Positions 28,013 to 36,537 of a DNA stretch of 64,000 bases are shown piece after piece. The stretch's first letter is position 1, and every line of letters begins with the position of its first letter. Location of the stretch: contig CADAPM010000004.1 in NCBI GenBank assembly GCA_902789795.1, positions 124,001 to 188,000 of the forward strand, written 5' to 3'. Source of the DNA: an uncultured Eubacteriales bacterium. GTDB taxonomy: Bacteria; Bacillota; Clostridia; Christensenellales; Aristaeellaceae. The position numbers were made by a program, and so were the translations under genes. The notes under the pieces were generated by a model. It worked only from the letters and a program-made list of their open reading frames with translations. It was not told the origin of the DNA and made no database searches.

Positions 28013-28471
28013 TTGGATCACGCGGAGGAAGCCAGAAGGCTGTTCCTGGACGGGTACAACTGCGCTCAGGCGGTGTTCTGCGCTTTTTGCGACTGGACCG
28101 GCCTCGATATTGATGCCGCGGCACGGATGTCCTCTTCCTTCGGGGGCGGTATGGGCCGCCTGCGGGAGGTTTGCGGCACAGTCAGCGGCGCGCTGCTGGC
28201 CCTGGGGATCCTCCAGGGCTATGCCGACCCCCATGATCCCGAAGCCAAGGCGGCCCATTACCAGCGCGTGCAGGAATTCGCCCGGCGTTTTAGGGAGAAG
28301 AACGGGACGATCGTCTGCCGTGAGCTGCTGAAGGATGTACCGACGACACCCGGAGGCATCCCCGAACCGCGGACACCGGAATACTATCAGCGCCGCCCCT
28401 GCCTGCGCCTGGTCGGCGAAGCCTCGGCGATCCTGGAGGCGATGATCGAAGACAAGGAGGAAAAGTCATGA
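28013..28471 (+). CDS. C-GCAxxG-C-C family protein
   Basis: This 152-aa protein of the C_GCAxxG_C_C family has YNCAQAVFCAF, a glycine-rich SSFGGGMGRLREVCGTVSGALLALG and later cysteines in VCRELL and RPCLRL. The spaced cysteines suggest a redox or metal-binding role, but the function is not established. Translation most likely starts at TTG (28013), which has AAAGGAG upstream; no ATG is placed better. It overlaps the Dabb gene by 4 bases. Confidence 0.85.
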   Translation: MDHAEEARRLFLDGYNCAQAVFCAFCDWTGLDIDAAARMSSSFGGGMGRLREVCGTVSGALLALGILQGYADPHDPEAKAAHYQRVQEFARRFREKNGTIVCRELLKDVPTTPGGIPEPRTPEYYQRRPCLRLVGEASAILEAMIEDKEEKS

Positions 28472-28755
28472 TCCGCCATATCGTACTGTTCAAGATCAAA
28501 GATGAGTATAAAGAAGAAATCCCGCAGCTGGTGCGGAATTTCTATGGCATGAAAGGCAAAATCGAAGGCATGCTCGATCTGGAGGCGGGCCAGGACGTCC
28601 TGCACAGCGACCGCTCCTATGACCTGGCGCTGATCACCGTGTTTGACAATATGGAATCCTTCCAGGCGTACCAGACCCATCCCGTGCATCTGCCCGTCAA
28701 AAAGCGGATGCACGAGGTGCGCAGCGCGTCTGTCGCGTGTGATTTTGAGATCTGA
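28468..28755 (+). CDS. Dabb family (stress-responsive alpha-beta barrel) protein
   Basis: This 95-aa protein is a single dimeric alpha-beta barrel domain, starting MIRHIVLFKIKD and containing SYDLALITVFDNMESFQAYQTHPVH, as in Dabb proteins. Members bind or transform small hydrophobic molecules or respond to stress; the role here is unknown. It is translationally coupled to the preceding gene (ATGA overlap) and preceded by GGAGG. A strong terminator follows. Confidence 0.88.
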   Translation: MIRHIVLFKIKDEYKEEIPQLVRNFYGMKGKIEGMLDLEAGQDVLHSDRSYDLALITVFDNMESFQAYQTHPVHLPVKKRMHEVRSASVACDFEI

Positions 28756-28768
28756 TTTACTAAAATAC

Positions 28769-28808
28769 AAATGCGCCGGGGAAGTTGTCGCTTCCCCGGC
28801 GCATTTTT
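28769..28808. terminator. Bidirectional terminator between Dabb and apbE
   Basis: AATGCGCCGGGGAAG pairs perfectly with CTTCCCCGGCGCATT around a 5-base loop, with T runs on both strands (TTTTT on plus; TTTGTATTTT on minus). It serves the convergent genes on either side. Confidence 0.92.
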
Positions 28809-28816
28809 GATGCCGG

Positions 28817-29905
28817 TCATTTGCTGATCGCGCCGGTGCTTCTCAGGTAGGCGGTCATTCCGTCCGTATACCGTACGGACCGGTCGGGGAAGATCCACAG
28901 GGCTTCCACCCCGGGCAGGCTGTCCACCAGTGTCCGCCCAGTCTCATAATCCGCGATGAACAGGTAAGTGGAGAGGAAGTCGCAGAGGCCGGAGTCGTCG
29001 GCCATCACGGTCACTCCCCGGAACTGTTCGGCGGGCATCAGGGTGTCGGGGGAGATCAGGTGCGCGTAGCGCTTCCCATCCACCATGTAATAGCGCTGGT
29101 AGTCGCCGGAGGTCACCACGGCCTTGTCCGCGGCGTATATGGTGTCGAACAGGTCGCCGCCGGTGATGGTGTCGGGGTCCTGGATGCCGATGCCCCAGAG
29201 GGTGCCGGTATCCGCTTTCCGGTGTCCGGCGCAGACGTTGCCGCCCGCGTTCAGGATGAAGGAGGGCATATCGGAGGCGGCCAGAAAGTCGGCGGCCTTC
29301 TGCGCGGTATAGCCCTTGGCCACCGCGCCGAAATCCAGCTGGAGCAGAGGATCGCTGAAATACACGGTCATGGCTTCGGCATCCAGCACGAGGTCGTTCA
29401 CATCCATGTGCCGGGCGGCTTCCTGAAGCTCCTCCATGGGGGGCAGCTGGGCGGTAAATGGATCGTTGATGCCCGCTTCCCGGTACTCATGCCACAATTG
29501 GAGAACGGAGCCCATGGCGATGTTCACCTGGTCCGAGCCGAACTCCTCTTCGCGCTCCAGGCACCAGCGGAGGAAGTCGAAGAGTTTCTGGTCCACCTTG
29601 ACCGGCGCTGTGCCGGCCTTCTGGTTGACGGAGCAGAGGTTCTCGATGCCCTCATAGGTGTGGTAGCCGTCGAACAGCTGGTGATATTCCGTAAACAGCT
29701 GCTGGACCTCCGCGAAGGTCTCTGCGAAGGCGCTCTCCTCCGGCGCGTAACCGATCAGGGTGATGATCGTGTCGAAGGTGCCGTTGAAAGAGGCGGTGAA
29801 GCGCTGATACGCTGCATCCGCAGAGGCGGGCGCGGGGCTGAGAACAGGGATGATCGCTAAGATCAGCGCAGCCAGCACTGATAGGGCAGCCAGGTTTCTG
29901 CGCAT
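28817..29905 (-). CDS. apbE: FAD:protein FMN transferase
   Basis: This 362-aa ApbE-family enzyme attaches FMN from FAD to a Ser/Thr of target flavoproteins outside the membrane. A signal peptide (about 1-30, ending in SADA) and the family blocks FNGTFDTIITLIGY, LDFGAVAKGYTAQ, FILNAGGNVCAG, TSGDYQRYY and YAHLISPDT are visible. There is no lipobox. No FMN-binding target protein or Rnf/Nqr gene is in the window. It lies 12 bases downstream of galE and is probably cotranscribed with it. Confidence 0.92.
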   Translation of the reverse strand: MRRNLAALSVLAALILAIIPVLSPAPASADAAYQRFTASFNGTFDTIITLIGYAPEESAFAETFAEVQQLFTEYHQLFDGYHTYEGIENLCSVNQKAGTAPVKVDQKLFDFLRWCLEREEEFGSDQVNIAMGSVLQLWHEYREAGINDPFTAQLPPMEELQEAARHMDVNDLVLDAEAMTVYFSDPLLQLDFGAVAKGYTAQKAADFLAASDMPSFILNAGGNVCAGHRKADTGTLWGIGIQDPDTITGGDLFDTIYAADKAVVTSGDYQRYYMVDGKRYAHLISPDTLMPAEQFRGVTVMADDSGLCDFLSTYLFIADYETGRTLVDSLPGVEALWIFPDRSVRYTDGMTAYLRSTGAISK

Positions 29906-29917
29906 GTTATGTCCCCC

Positions 29918-30934
29918 TTACGCGTTGCGGTAGCCCATAGGATTGTTGTTCTGCCAGTTCCAGGCGTCGCGACACATGTCCGTCAGGGTGCGGTGGGTCT
30001 GCCAGTGGAGCAGGTCGTGGGCCTTGGTCGGGTCCGCATAGCAGGTGGCGATGTCGCCCGGGCGGCGGGGCGCGATGCGGTAGGGGACCTGGATGTGGTT
30101 GACCTCTTCAAAGGCGTGCACCATATCCAGCACGCTGTAGCCCACGCCGGTGCCGAGGTTGAAGACCTCCACGCCGCGATGCTCGCGGGCATATTTCAGG
30201 GCCGCCAGGTGGCCTTCGGCTAGGTCCATGACGTGGATGTAATCGCGCACGCCGGTGCCGTCCTTGGTGGGGTAGTCGTTGCCGAAGATGCTCAGCCGCT
30301 CGAGGCGTCCCTTGGCGACCTGGCAGATGAAGGGCATCAGGTTGTTGGGGATGCCGTTGGGGTCCTCGCCGATGCGGCCGCTCTCATGGGCGCCGACGGG
30401 GTTGAAATAGCGCAGGAGCACGATGGACAGGCCGAGATCGGCTTTGCCCACGTCCCGGAAGATCTGCTCGGACATGAGCTTGGTCCAGCCGTAGGGGTTG
30501 GTGCAGCCCAGGGGGAAATTTTCCTTCAGGGGCATTTCCTGGATGGTGCCGTACACCGTGGCGGAGGAGGAGAAGACCAGCTGGTTGCAGCCGTGGGCAG
30601 CCATGACTTCCAGCAGGGTCAGGGACGCGTCCAGGTTATTGCGGTAGTACATGAGGGGCTTGGCGACGGACTCGCCGACGGCCTTGAGGCCGGCAAAATG
30701 GACCACCTGGTCGATGGGATAGGCGGAGAAGGCCTTTTCCAGATCATCCTTGTTGGTGCAGTCGCCTATGATTAGCGGGATCTCCTTGCCGGTCAGCTCG
30801 CTGACGCGGCGGATCGCCTCGGGGCTCGAATTGCTCAGATTGTCCAGGACGACCACGTCCAGACCAGCATTCGCGATGCACAGAGCGGTATGTGAGCCGA
30901 TATATCCCGCGCCGCCCGTCAAAAGTACAGCCAT
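29918..30934 (-). CDS. galE: UDP-glucose 4-epimerase
   Basis: GalE interconverts UDP-galactose and UDP-glucose in the Leloir pathway and for surface polysaccharide precursors. The 338-aa protein shows the NAD-binding GGAGYIGSH, the catalytic SSSATVYG serine and the YxxxK pair in NPYGWTK, plus RYFNPVGAH and GTGVRDYIHV. Length and motifs match the family. GGAGGAAC precedes the ATG; a promoter lies at 30986-31014. Confidence 0.96.
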   Translation of the reverse strand: MAVLLTGGAGYIGSHTALCIANAGLDVVVLDNLSNSSPEAIRRVSELTGKEIPLIIGDCTNKDDLEKAFSAYPIDQVVHFAGLKAVGESVAKPLMYYRNNLDASLTLLEVMAAHGCNQLVFSSSATVYGTIQEMPLKENFPLGCTNPYGWTKLMSEQIFRDVGKADLGLSIVLLRYFNPVGAHESGRIGEDPNGIPNNLMPFICQVAKGRLERLSIFGNDYPTKDGTGVRDYIHVMDLAEGHLAALKYAREHRGVEVFNLGTGVGYSVLDMVHAFEEVNHIQVPYRIAPRRPGDIATCYADPTKAHDLLHWQTHRTLTDMCRDAWNWQNNNPMGYRNA

Positions 30935-30985
30935 GTTGTTGTTCCTCCTGCGTGAGTCATTACAGCCGTTTCGGCCGTTCCCCTA

Positions 30986-31014
30986 ATGATAATACAACCG
31001 GGCCGTTTCGTCAA
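30986..31014 (-). promoter_or_regulatory. Sigma-A promoter of galE-apbE
   Basis: On the minus strand TTGACG (31014-31009) and TATCAT (30991-30986) are separated by 17 bases, about 50 bases upstream of the galE ATG. It lies just beyond the terminator of the preceding transcript. Confidence 0.7.
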
Positions 31015-31047
31015 TCGCCGCACAGCAAAACACTGCTTTATGCGTAC

Positions 31048-31074
31048 AAAAACCCTCCCGGTTTTCCGGGAGGG
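31048..31074 (-). terminator. Rho-independent terminator upstream of galE
   Basis: Read on the minus strand, a perfect 9-bp stem CCCTCCCGG/CCGGGAGGG with a 4-base loop is followed by TTTTT. No protein gene ends here; it closes the ORF-poor transcript that starts near 31533. Confidence 0.88.
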
Positions 31075-31533
31075 GGGTCATGTCTTATTCAGTTGTCCGA
31101 CGAAACTTCTCAGGCGCAGGGCACTTTCCTCTGAAATGGTTCTCCTGAACAGATTCTTTCTTATTATTTATTGAGGAAATCCAGGTCTGCAGCAATTCTT
31201 GGGTTTCTGGGTCCTTTGCTGTTCCTTGCCGTGTGGCTTCTGTTCGTCGCGGATCTGGACGTCAACTAAGCCTGTCCATGATCCTTTTCATGTGCCGGTA
31301 TGTCCTTGCCTCGGCACATCTGCCTGTCCTGCTGCTTGTATGTCGGCCCTGATCTAATGGATGTTCATGTGCCCTGTTGTGCGATTCGTTCTCGATCGTC
31401 GGGTCAGTCTCCTGGGCGCATACGTTTTACTCTGCAGCCAGCACAGGCGATACCTGGTGCGTTTCTTCGTTGTACATTGGAATCGCCCCCTCTGCTCCAT
31501 CTGGAGCTTTGTTGAACCTCTTTCTCTTGGTTC
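31048..31533 (-). ncRNA. Candidate stand-alone structured RNA (~485 nt)
   Basis: A consensus promoter and a strong terminator bracket this region, and only short, poorly biased open frames lie between them. The composition is more AT-rich than coding DNA here. Several stable hairpins are seen: GCTCCA/TGGAGC (31494-31507), GGCGAT/ATCGCC (31446-31487), ATGTGCCG/CGGCACAT (31290-31319) and GGATCTGGAC against GTCCA-GATCC with one bulge (31251-31284). A further ATGTGCC block (31367-31373) could compete for the CGGCACAT arm, giving alternative folds. It does not match RNase P, tmRNA, SRP or 6S RNA as far as I can see. A 16-codon frame (ATG at 31478, MYNEETHQ...) with a purine-rich upstream stretch could be a small peptide, so a short mRNA is the alternative. 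Confidence 0.5.
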
Positions 31534-31539
31534 GATTGA

Positions 31540-31568
31540 AGTATACCACAGGAGCCGCATCTTGTCAA
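31540..31568 (-). promoter_or_regulatory. Consensus sigma-A promoter of the structured RNA
   Basis: On the minus strand TTGACA (31568-31563) and TATACT (31545-31540) are exactly 17 bases apart, among the best promoters in the window. The MFS gene ends 128 bases upstream. Confidence 0.85.
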
Positions 31569-31695
31569 GGATTTTTTGTCGAAAATGGAAGAAAATTTGC
31601 CAGAAAAGTCTCACACCGGTGAGCCGGTGAAAGCTTTTGATACGACAAAGATATTCGCTCGTGCTGAAATGTGGAAGCCCCTGCGGGGCGGCAAA

Positions 31696-32889
31696 TCACT
31701 GTCTTATCTGGGACTGTTTTGTCCTATTTCTGAGGATGATCAGCACTGCTGCCATCACGAGTGGAAAGACGCTGCCCGCCAGGATGCCGTAGCGCAGGTT
31801 GTCGCCTGCCCATTGGCTGACGGTGCCCACCAGCCCGGGGCCCAGGGCGCCGCCCATATCCCCGGCCATGGCCAGCAGGGCGAACAGGGCTGTGCCGCCC
31901 TCCGGCAGGCGGGGAGAGGTGATGCTGATGGTGCCGGGCCACATGATGCCCACGGAGAACCCGCAGAAAATGCAGCCCAGGAGCCCCAGCACCGGAGCGG
32001 CGGCCAGGGAGGCCAGCAGGTAGCAGGTGAGGCAGAGCAGGGCGGACAGGAGCATGTACCGGGTCAGGTCGACGCGTCCGCCGTTCTTCCCGTAGAACAC
32101 TCGGCTCAGGCCCATGGTGACGGCAAAGAGGCAGGGCCCGGTCAGGTCGCCCGCGGTCTTGCTCAGGCCCAGCGCTGCCTCGGCAAAGGCGGAAGCCCAC
32201 TGGGCCATGGCCAGCTCGCTGGCGCCAGCACAGACCATCAGGATCACGGACAGCCAGAAGATCGGCACTTTGAACAGGCTGCGGACGGACATGCCGCGGC
32301 CTTCTTCCGTCAGGCGCTCGATGGGGCAGGTCGCGAAATTATAGATATTGACGAGCGGGATCAGGGCCCAGAGGCAGGCGAGCCAGCGCCAGCTGCCGAT
32401 GCCGAACAGGGCGAAGAACAGCGTGGACAGCAGGATGGTGCCCACGCAGCCCCAGCAGTAAAAGGAGTGCAGCAGGCTCATGACTGCGTCCTTGTGCTCG
32501 AAGGGGCAGGCCTCCACGATGGGGCTGGCCAGGACCTCGATGAGGCCGCTGCCGATGGCATAGACGATGACGCAGAGCAGGATCCCTGTGAAGGGATCGG
32601 GAGCCCGGTCCGGCAGGAAGGCGAGGCCGATGAGCCCCGCGCCGCAGGCGGCCTCGGAAGCGACGATGCACTTGCGGTAGCCGATCCTGTCCACAAATCG
32701 GGCGCAGAACAGGTCTACGAGCAGCTGGGTGATGAAAAAGGCGGTGGGGATCAGGGCGATCTGCCCGAGTGTGAGCTGGTAATCGGCGCGGAACCTGAGG
32801 AAGAGCAGCGGCGCGAAATTGGCGCAGATGGCCTGGGTGATGAAGCTCAGATAGCAGGCGGTCAGGGTCCTGCGGTAGTTCTTTTTCAT
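31696..32889 (-). CDS. MFS transporter
   Basis: This 397-aa protein has twelve predicted transmembrane helices and the major facilitator layout. The first half includes FITQLLVDLFCARFVDRIGYRK (loop 2-3 motif with DRIGYRK) and the second half VFYGKNGGRVDLTRYMLL. It resembles sugar-type (FucP-like) MFS permeases, but the substrate cannot be read. No adjacent metabolic gene gives a clue. The 128 bases beyond its stop hold only a weak ACCGG/CCGGT hairpin (31615-31629) and the next promoter. Confidence 0.85.
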   Translation of the reverse strand: MKKNYRRTLTACYLSFITQAICANFAPLLFLRFRADYQLTLGQIALIPTAFFITQLLVDLFCARFVDRIGYRKCIVASEAACGAGLIGLAFLPDRAPDPFTGILLCVIVYAIGSGLIEVLASPIVEACPFEHKDAVMSLLHSFYCWGCVGTILLSTLFFALFGIGSWRWLACLWALIPLVNIYNFATCPIERLTEEGRGMSVRSLFKVPIFWLSVILMVCAGASELAMAQWASAFAEAALGLSKTAGDLTGPCLFAVTMGLSRVFYGKNGGRVDLTRYMLLSALLCLTCYLLASLAAAPVLGLLGCIFCGFSVGIMWPGTISITSPRLPEGGTALFALLAMAGDMGGALGPGLVGTVSQWAGDNLRYGILAGSVFPLVMAAVLIILRNRTKQSQIRQ

Positions 32890-32981
32890 GGGGGAGAACA
32901 GCCTTTCGTTAAGTTGATCGGAAACAAAAGGGATTGTAGCACAATTCCGGAGAATAATCCATCTTAAACGGTTTTATCAAA

Positions 32982-33012
32982 TAAAAAGGCGGGAGCTTTT
33001 CAGCTCCCGCCT
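32982..33012 (-). terminator. Rho-independent terminator after the sugar-ABC ATPase gene
   Basis: On the minus strand GGCGGGAGCT and AGCTCCCGCC form a perfect 10-bp stem with a 4-base loop followed by TTTTTATTTG. Confidence 0.92.
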
Positions 33013-33026
33013 CAAGTTTTTGCGGA

Positions 33027-34166
33027 TCAGTCGCGATTGAGGATGGTCTCCTCGTTCTTGGTGTCCTTCTCGAAGAAGTGGAGACGGCTGGTGTCCAGGG
33101 CCACCACGGTGTTGTCGCCGGTGCGGGTCTTGGTGCGCGGGTCAACGCGGGCGATGACGTTCTCTTCCTTGTTCTCCTTGCCGGAGGTGGAGAAGTACAG
33201 GTAGGTCTCGGCGCCCATCAGCTCGGTGACTTCGACATGGACCTTGATGGTGCTGTCGGGATGCGCGGCCACGAACTCGGGATCGTCATCGATATCTTCG
33301 GGACGGATGCCCATGGTGACTTCCTTCTGCAGGTAGCTCTCGTCCTTGAAGCGGCGGAGGATCTCCTTCGGGACCACGATCTTGTTCTCGCCGAACACGG
33401 CGCAGACCTTGTCGCCTTCCTTGGCGAAGTGGACGTCGAAGAAGTTCATCTGCGGGCTGCCGATGAAGCCGGCCACGAACTTGTTGGCGGGATAGTCGTA
33501 GTTGTTCTGCGGGGTATCTGTCTGCTGGATGACGCCGTCCTTCATGATGACGATGCGGGAGCCCATGGTCATGGCCTCGGTCTGGTCATGGGTAACGTAG
33601 ATGAAGGTGGTCTGCAGACGGTTGTGCAGCTTGGTGATCTCAGTACGCATGGCGACGCGCAGCTTGGCGTCCAGGTTGGACAGAGGCTCGTCCATCAGGA
33701 AGACCTTCGGCTCACGGACGATAGCACGGCCCAGGGCGACGCGCTGGCGCTGACCGCCGGACAGAGCCTTCGGCTTACGGTTGAGCAGGTGCTCGATGTC
33801 CAGGATGCGGGCGGCTTCTTCGACGCGCTGCTTGATTTGATCCTTGGGGGTCTTGCGCAGCTTGAGGCCGAACGCCATGTTGTCAAACACGGTCATATGC
33901 GGATACAGGGCGTAGTTCTGGAACACCATGGCGATGTCGCGATCCTTGGGAGCGACGTCGTTGACCAGCTTATCGCCGATGTACAGTTCGCCTTCGGAGA
34001 TCTCTTCTAGACCGGCGACCATGCGCAGGGTGGTGGACTTGCCGCAGCCGGAGGGGCCGACCAGAACGATAAATTCCTTGTCCGCGATCTCGAGGTTGAA
34101 ATCGTCAACGGCCTTTACGCCGCCGGGATAGATCTTGCTGATGTGCTGCAAAGATACGTTTGCCAT
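33027..34166 (-). CDS. ugpC: Shared sugar ABC transporter ATPase (UgpC/MsmK/MsmX type)
   Basis: This 379-aa ATPase has Walker [10 protein letters not shown] (about 38-46), Q-loop [14 protein letters not shown], signature LSGGQRQR, Walker [15 protein letters not shown]-loop [10 protein letters not shown] and a C-terminal TOBE/MalK-type domain (about 240-379). It stands alone with its own -10 box and terminator and no permease nearby. That is typical of the MsmK/MsmX ATPase shared by several sugar importers in Bacillota. I chose the ATG with GAGGAGG upstream (34166) rather than an in-frame start 17 codons earlier. Confidence 0.92.
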   Translation of the reverse strand: MANVSLQHISKIYPGGVKAVDDFNLEIADKEFIVLVGPSGCGKSTTLRMVAGLEEISEGELYIGDKLVNDVAPKDRDIAMVFQNYALYPHMTVFDNMAFGLKLRKTPKDQIKQRVEEAARILDIEHLLNRKPKALSGGQRQRVALGRAIVREPKVFLMDEPLSNLDAKLRVAMRTEITKLHNRLQTTFIYVTHDQTEAMTMGSRIVIMKDGVIQQTDTPQNNYDYPANKFVAGFIGSPQMNFFDVHFAKEGDKVCAVFGENKIVVPKEILRRFKDESYLQKEVTMGIRPEDIDDDPEFVAAHPDSTIKVHVEVTELMGAETYLYFSTSGKENKEENVIARVDPRTKTRTGDNTVVALDTSRLHFFEKDTKNEETILNRD

Positions 34167-34241
34167 GAATGTTTCCTCCTCATTTGATGTCATCTTGGGG
34201 CTGGAGCTGCGGGACATGCCCGCTCTTTTTCAACTGTCCGC

Positions 34242-34247
34242 ATTATA
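34242..34247 (-). promoter_or_regulatory. -10 box of the shared sugar-ABC ATPase gene
   Basis: A perfect TATAAT on the minus strand lies about 75 bases before the start codon. The -35 region 17 bases upstream (ATCTTT) is poor, so an activator or extended contacts may be needed. Confidence 0.55.
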
Positions 34248-34342
34248 CCTGAATCCGACCAAAAAAGATATTCGCGGATCTTACAAAAAACAGCGGGGGC
34301 GTTTGTGCACATTATCAATTGGCGATGTTATGGGCCGGGCCG

Positions 34343-34371
34343 TTGTCATTTGACCCGGTTTGTGGTAAGAT
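34343..34371 (+). promoter_or_regulatory. Sigma-A promoter of the DUF1294-GNAT-macro operon
   Basis: TTGTCA (34343-34348) and TAAGAT (34366-34371) are separated by 17 bases, diverging from the ATPase promoter about 100 bases away. The 276 bases between the divergent genes hold only these promoters and leaders. Confidence 0.65.
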
Positions 34372-34441
34372 GCAGAAGACCAAGCGATCACTGAAAGAAA
34401 CGTCTGAGCCGCGAACGAACCCAAATGAGTTGAGGTGTGCT

Positions 34442-34723
34442 GTGAATACGATCCTGACCATCGCTGTCGTGCTCCTGATCCTGAATCTCCTGTCCTTTGG
34501 CCTGATGGCCTCCGACAAGCGCCGCGCCAGGGCGGGACAAAGGCGCGTGCCGGAAAAGACGCTGTTCCTGGCCGCGGCCTGCTTTGGCGGCCTGGGCGGC
34601 GTACTGGGCATGACCCTGTGCCATCACAAGACGAAGCACTGGTACTTCCGGGTCTTTTTCCCGGTGATCCTGGCGGTGCAGGTCGTGTTGCTGATTGCCG
34701 GGTACGTCTTTCTGCTGAGATGA
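34442..34723 (+). CDS. DUF1294 membrane protein
   Basis: This 93-aa protein has an N-terminal membrane helix (TILTIAVVLLILNLLSFGLM), a basic DKRRARAGQRRVPEKTL segment, a glycine-rich FGGLGGVLGMTLCHHKTKH block and a final membrane helix, as in the DUF1294 family. Function unknown. It starts with GTG (34442) after TTGAGGTG; longer in-frame starts upstream lie before or within the promoter. Confidence 0.85.
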   Translation: MNTILTIAVVLLILNLLSFGLMASDKRRARAGQRRVPEKTLFLAAACFGGLGGVLGMTLCHHKTKHWYFRVFFPVILAVQVVLLIAGYVFLLR

Positions 34724-34739
34724 CATAAAGGGGACTTCA

Positions 34740-35381
34740 ATGGAGCTGCATCGATATGACAGTCAGCTGATCCGCCTTCGGACGGCGGACGGGCTGGAGC
34801 TTGAGGGCTTTGGTGAGACGTACCCGCCCGCCTACGGCTTTCACGAGTTCGGGCGGGAGGAGGAGAGCGTCAAGCTCTGCGGCTATCAGCTGTTTGAAAG
34901 CGACATCGCCTCCGTGGAGGCGCTGGGCGTGAAACGGGTCATCAAACAGTTCTGCGAGCTGACCCCTGATGAATTGTATGCCCTCCTCAAGCTGCGGGTG
35001 GACGTGTTCGTGGTGGAGCAGCAGTGCCCCTATGCGGAATTGGACGACCGGGACCAGGAGGCCATCCACCTCTGGCTGGAGGATAAGGATGGCCTGGCGG
35101 CCTATCTGCGGGTGCTGAAGCCCGGGGTCGAGGCGGATTGCTTTGCCATCGGCCGGGTGGTCAGCGCCCGGCGGGGCCGGGGATTGGCCAGGCTGCTCCT
35201 TCAGGAGGGCATCCGCTATATCGAAGAGGAATTTGACGGGGACCGCATCTATCTGGAGGCCCAGACCTATGCCCGGGGGCTGTATGAGAAGGTGGGCTTT
35301 CGTCAGATTTCGGAGGAATTCATGATGGACGGCATCCCGCACGTGCGGATGATCCGGGAATCATCGCTGGAAGAGGAGTGA
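34740..35381 (+). CDS. GNAT acetyltransferase with small N-terminal beta domain
   Basis: This 213-aa protein has two parts. Residues about 1-62 form a small beta-rich domain ([21 protein letters not shown], then [15 protein letters not shown]) that looks like an Sm/SH3-like fold. Residues about 65-213 form an ElaA-like GNAT domain with [21 protein letters not shown], the acetyl-CoA-binding [13 protein letters not shown] and [20 protein letters not shown]. The acyl acceptor is unknown. It lies between DUF1294 and the macro-domain gene, 4 bases before the latter, in an apparent operon. Confidence 0.82.
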   Translation: MELHRYDSQLIRLRTADGLELEGFGETYPPAYGFHEFGREEESVKLCGYQLFESDIASVEALGVKRVIKQFCELTPDELYALLKLRVDVFVVEQQCPYAELDDRDQEAIHLWLEDKDGLAAYLRVLKPGVEADCFAIGRVVSARRGRGLARLLLQEGIRYIEEEFDGDRIYLEAQTYARGLYEKVGFRQISEEFMMDGIPHVRMIRESSLEEE

Positions 35382-35385
35382 ATCT

Positions 35386-36504
35386 ATGCCCTTTGAACTG
35401 GTGCGCAACGACATCACTGCCATGAAGGTGGATGCCATCGTCAACGCTGCGAACCGCACGCTGCTGGGCGGCGGAGGCGTGGACGGCGCTATCCACCGGG
35501 CGGCGGGGCTGAGGCTGCTGGAGGAATGCCGGAAGCTGGGCGGCTGCGAACCCGGGGAGGTGAAGATCACCCGGGGATGGGACCTGCCCGCCCGGTACGT
35601 GATACACACCGTGGGCCCCATCTGGCAGGGCGGCGGGGAGGGCGAGGCGGAGCTGCTGCGGGCCTGCTACCGGAACTCCCTGGAGCTGGCGCTGAAGCAC
35701 CGCTGCCGGTCCGTGGCCTTCCCGCTCATCTCCGCCGGGGCTTACGGCTATCCCAGGGAGGAGGCCGTGAGCATCGCCGCGGAGACCATCCGCGCCTTCC
35801 TGGAACGTCACGAGATGCACGTGTACCTGGTGCTGTTCGGGCGCACAGAGTTCCTGACGGGCAAAAAGCTGTTCAGGGACGTTCAGGAATATATCGACGA
35901 CGTCTACGCTGTCGGGCATTATGCGCCTAACATCCAGCATACCCGGAAGGACCTCTGGCGCAGAGATACGCTGGCGGGGCTGGAGCTGGACCAAGAGCTG
36001 GCGGCTGCGCCGACGAGTGGTTTCGATCCGGAGGAGGACATCTTCGCCGCGCCCGCCGCTCCCTGTATCGTAGAGGAAGCCGGATCCGAAAGACCGACCG
36101 CCAGAAAGCGCAAGCTCATGCAGCTGCCCAGCCTGGAGGATCTGCTGAAAAGGACCGACGAGGGCTTTTCCGCCTCCCTGCTGCGGCTGATCGACGAGAA
36201 GGGCATGACCGACGCCCAGTGCTACAAGCGGGCCAATGTGGACCGGAAGCTGTTCAGCAAGATCCGCTCCAACCCCGGCTATAAGCCCAGCAAGCCCACG
36301 GTACTCGCCTTCGCGGTGGCCTTGGAGCTGAGCCTGCCGGAGGCCAGCGACCTGCTGCGGCGGGCCGGCTACGCCCTGACCCACAGCAGCAAGTTCGACA
36401 TCATCTTAGAGTATTTCCTGACCCACGGGAATTACGATATCTACGCCATCAATGAGGTATTGTTCGAGTACGATCTGCCCCTGCTGGGGTCCGCGGCCGG
36501 CTGA
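35386..36504 (+). CDS. Macro domain protein with C-terminal HTH-like region
   Basis: This 372-aa protein starts with a macro domain (about 1-165: [49 protein letters not shown]), a module that binds ADP-ribose and often hydrolyses ADP-ribosyl or O-acetyl-ADP-ribose bonds. After an acidic Ala/Pro linker comes a conserved helical C-terminal region (about 255-372: [44 protein letters not shown]) that resembles an XRE-like helix-turn-helix with an extension. It may act as an ADP-ribose-responsive regulator or adaptor; that is inference. Confidence 0.87.
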   Translation: MPFELVRNDITAMKVDAIVNAANRTLLGGGGVDGAIHRAAGLRLLEECRKLGGCEPGEVKITRGWDLPARYVIHTVGPIWQGGGEGEAELLRACYRNSLELALKHRCRSVAFPLISAGAYGYPREEAVSIAAETIRAFLERHEMHVYLVLFGRTEFLTGKKLFRDVQEYIDDVYAVGHYAPNIQHTRKDLWRRDTLAGLELDQELAAAPTSGFDPEEDIFAAPAAPCIVEEAGSERPTARKRKLMQLPSLEDLLKRTDEGFSASLLRLIDEKGMTDAQCYKRANVDRKLFSKIRSNPGYKPSKPTVLAFAVALELSLPEASDLLRRAGYALTHSSKFDIILEYFLTHGNYDIYAINEVLFEYDLPLLGSAAG

Positions 36505-36537
36505 ACGGCCGCAGAAGATGAAGAAAGGCGGGTGCTC

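Noticed and set aside
31141-31269. A plus-strand frame encoding a hydrophobic peptide (LGFLGPLLFLAVWLLFVADLDVN)
   Set aside because: It has no ATG or ribosome-binding site, lies antisense to the predicted RNA and has codon use unlike the neighbours; a chance frame is more likely.
31048-31533. RNase P RNA, tmRNA, SRP RNA or 6S RNA
   Set aside because: An AGAGGAAAGTGCCC stretch recalls RNase P, but its position near the 3' end and the absence of the other conserved blocks rule it out; no tag frame or tRNA-like end for tmRNA and no SRP loop are seen.
31576-32967. A 463-codon plus-strand open frame
   Set aside because: It is the antisense shadow of the MFS transporter; its translation is Gly/Gln/His/Asp-rich low-complexity sequence, while the minus-strand frame has clear membrane helices.
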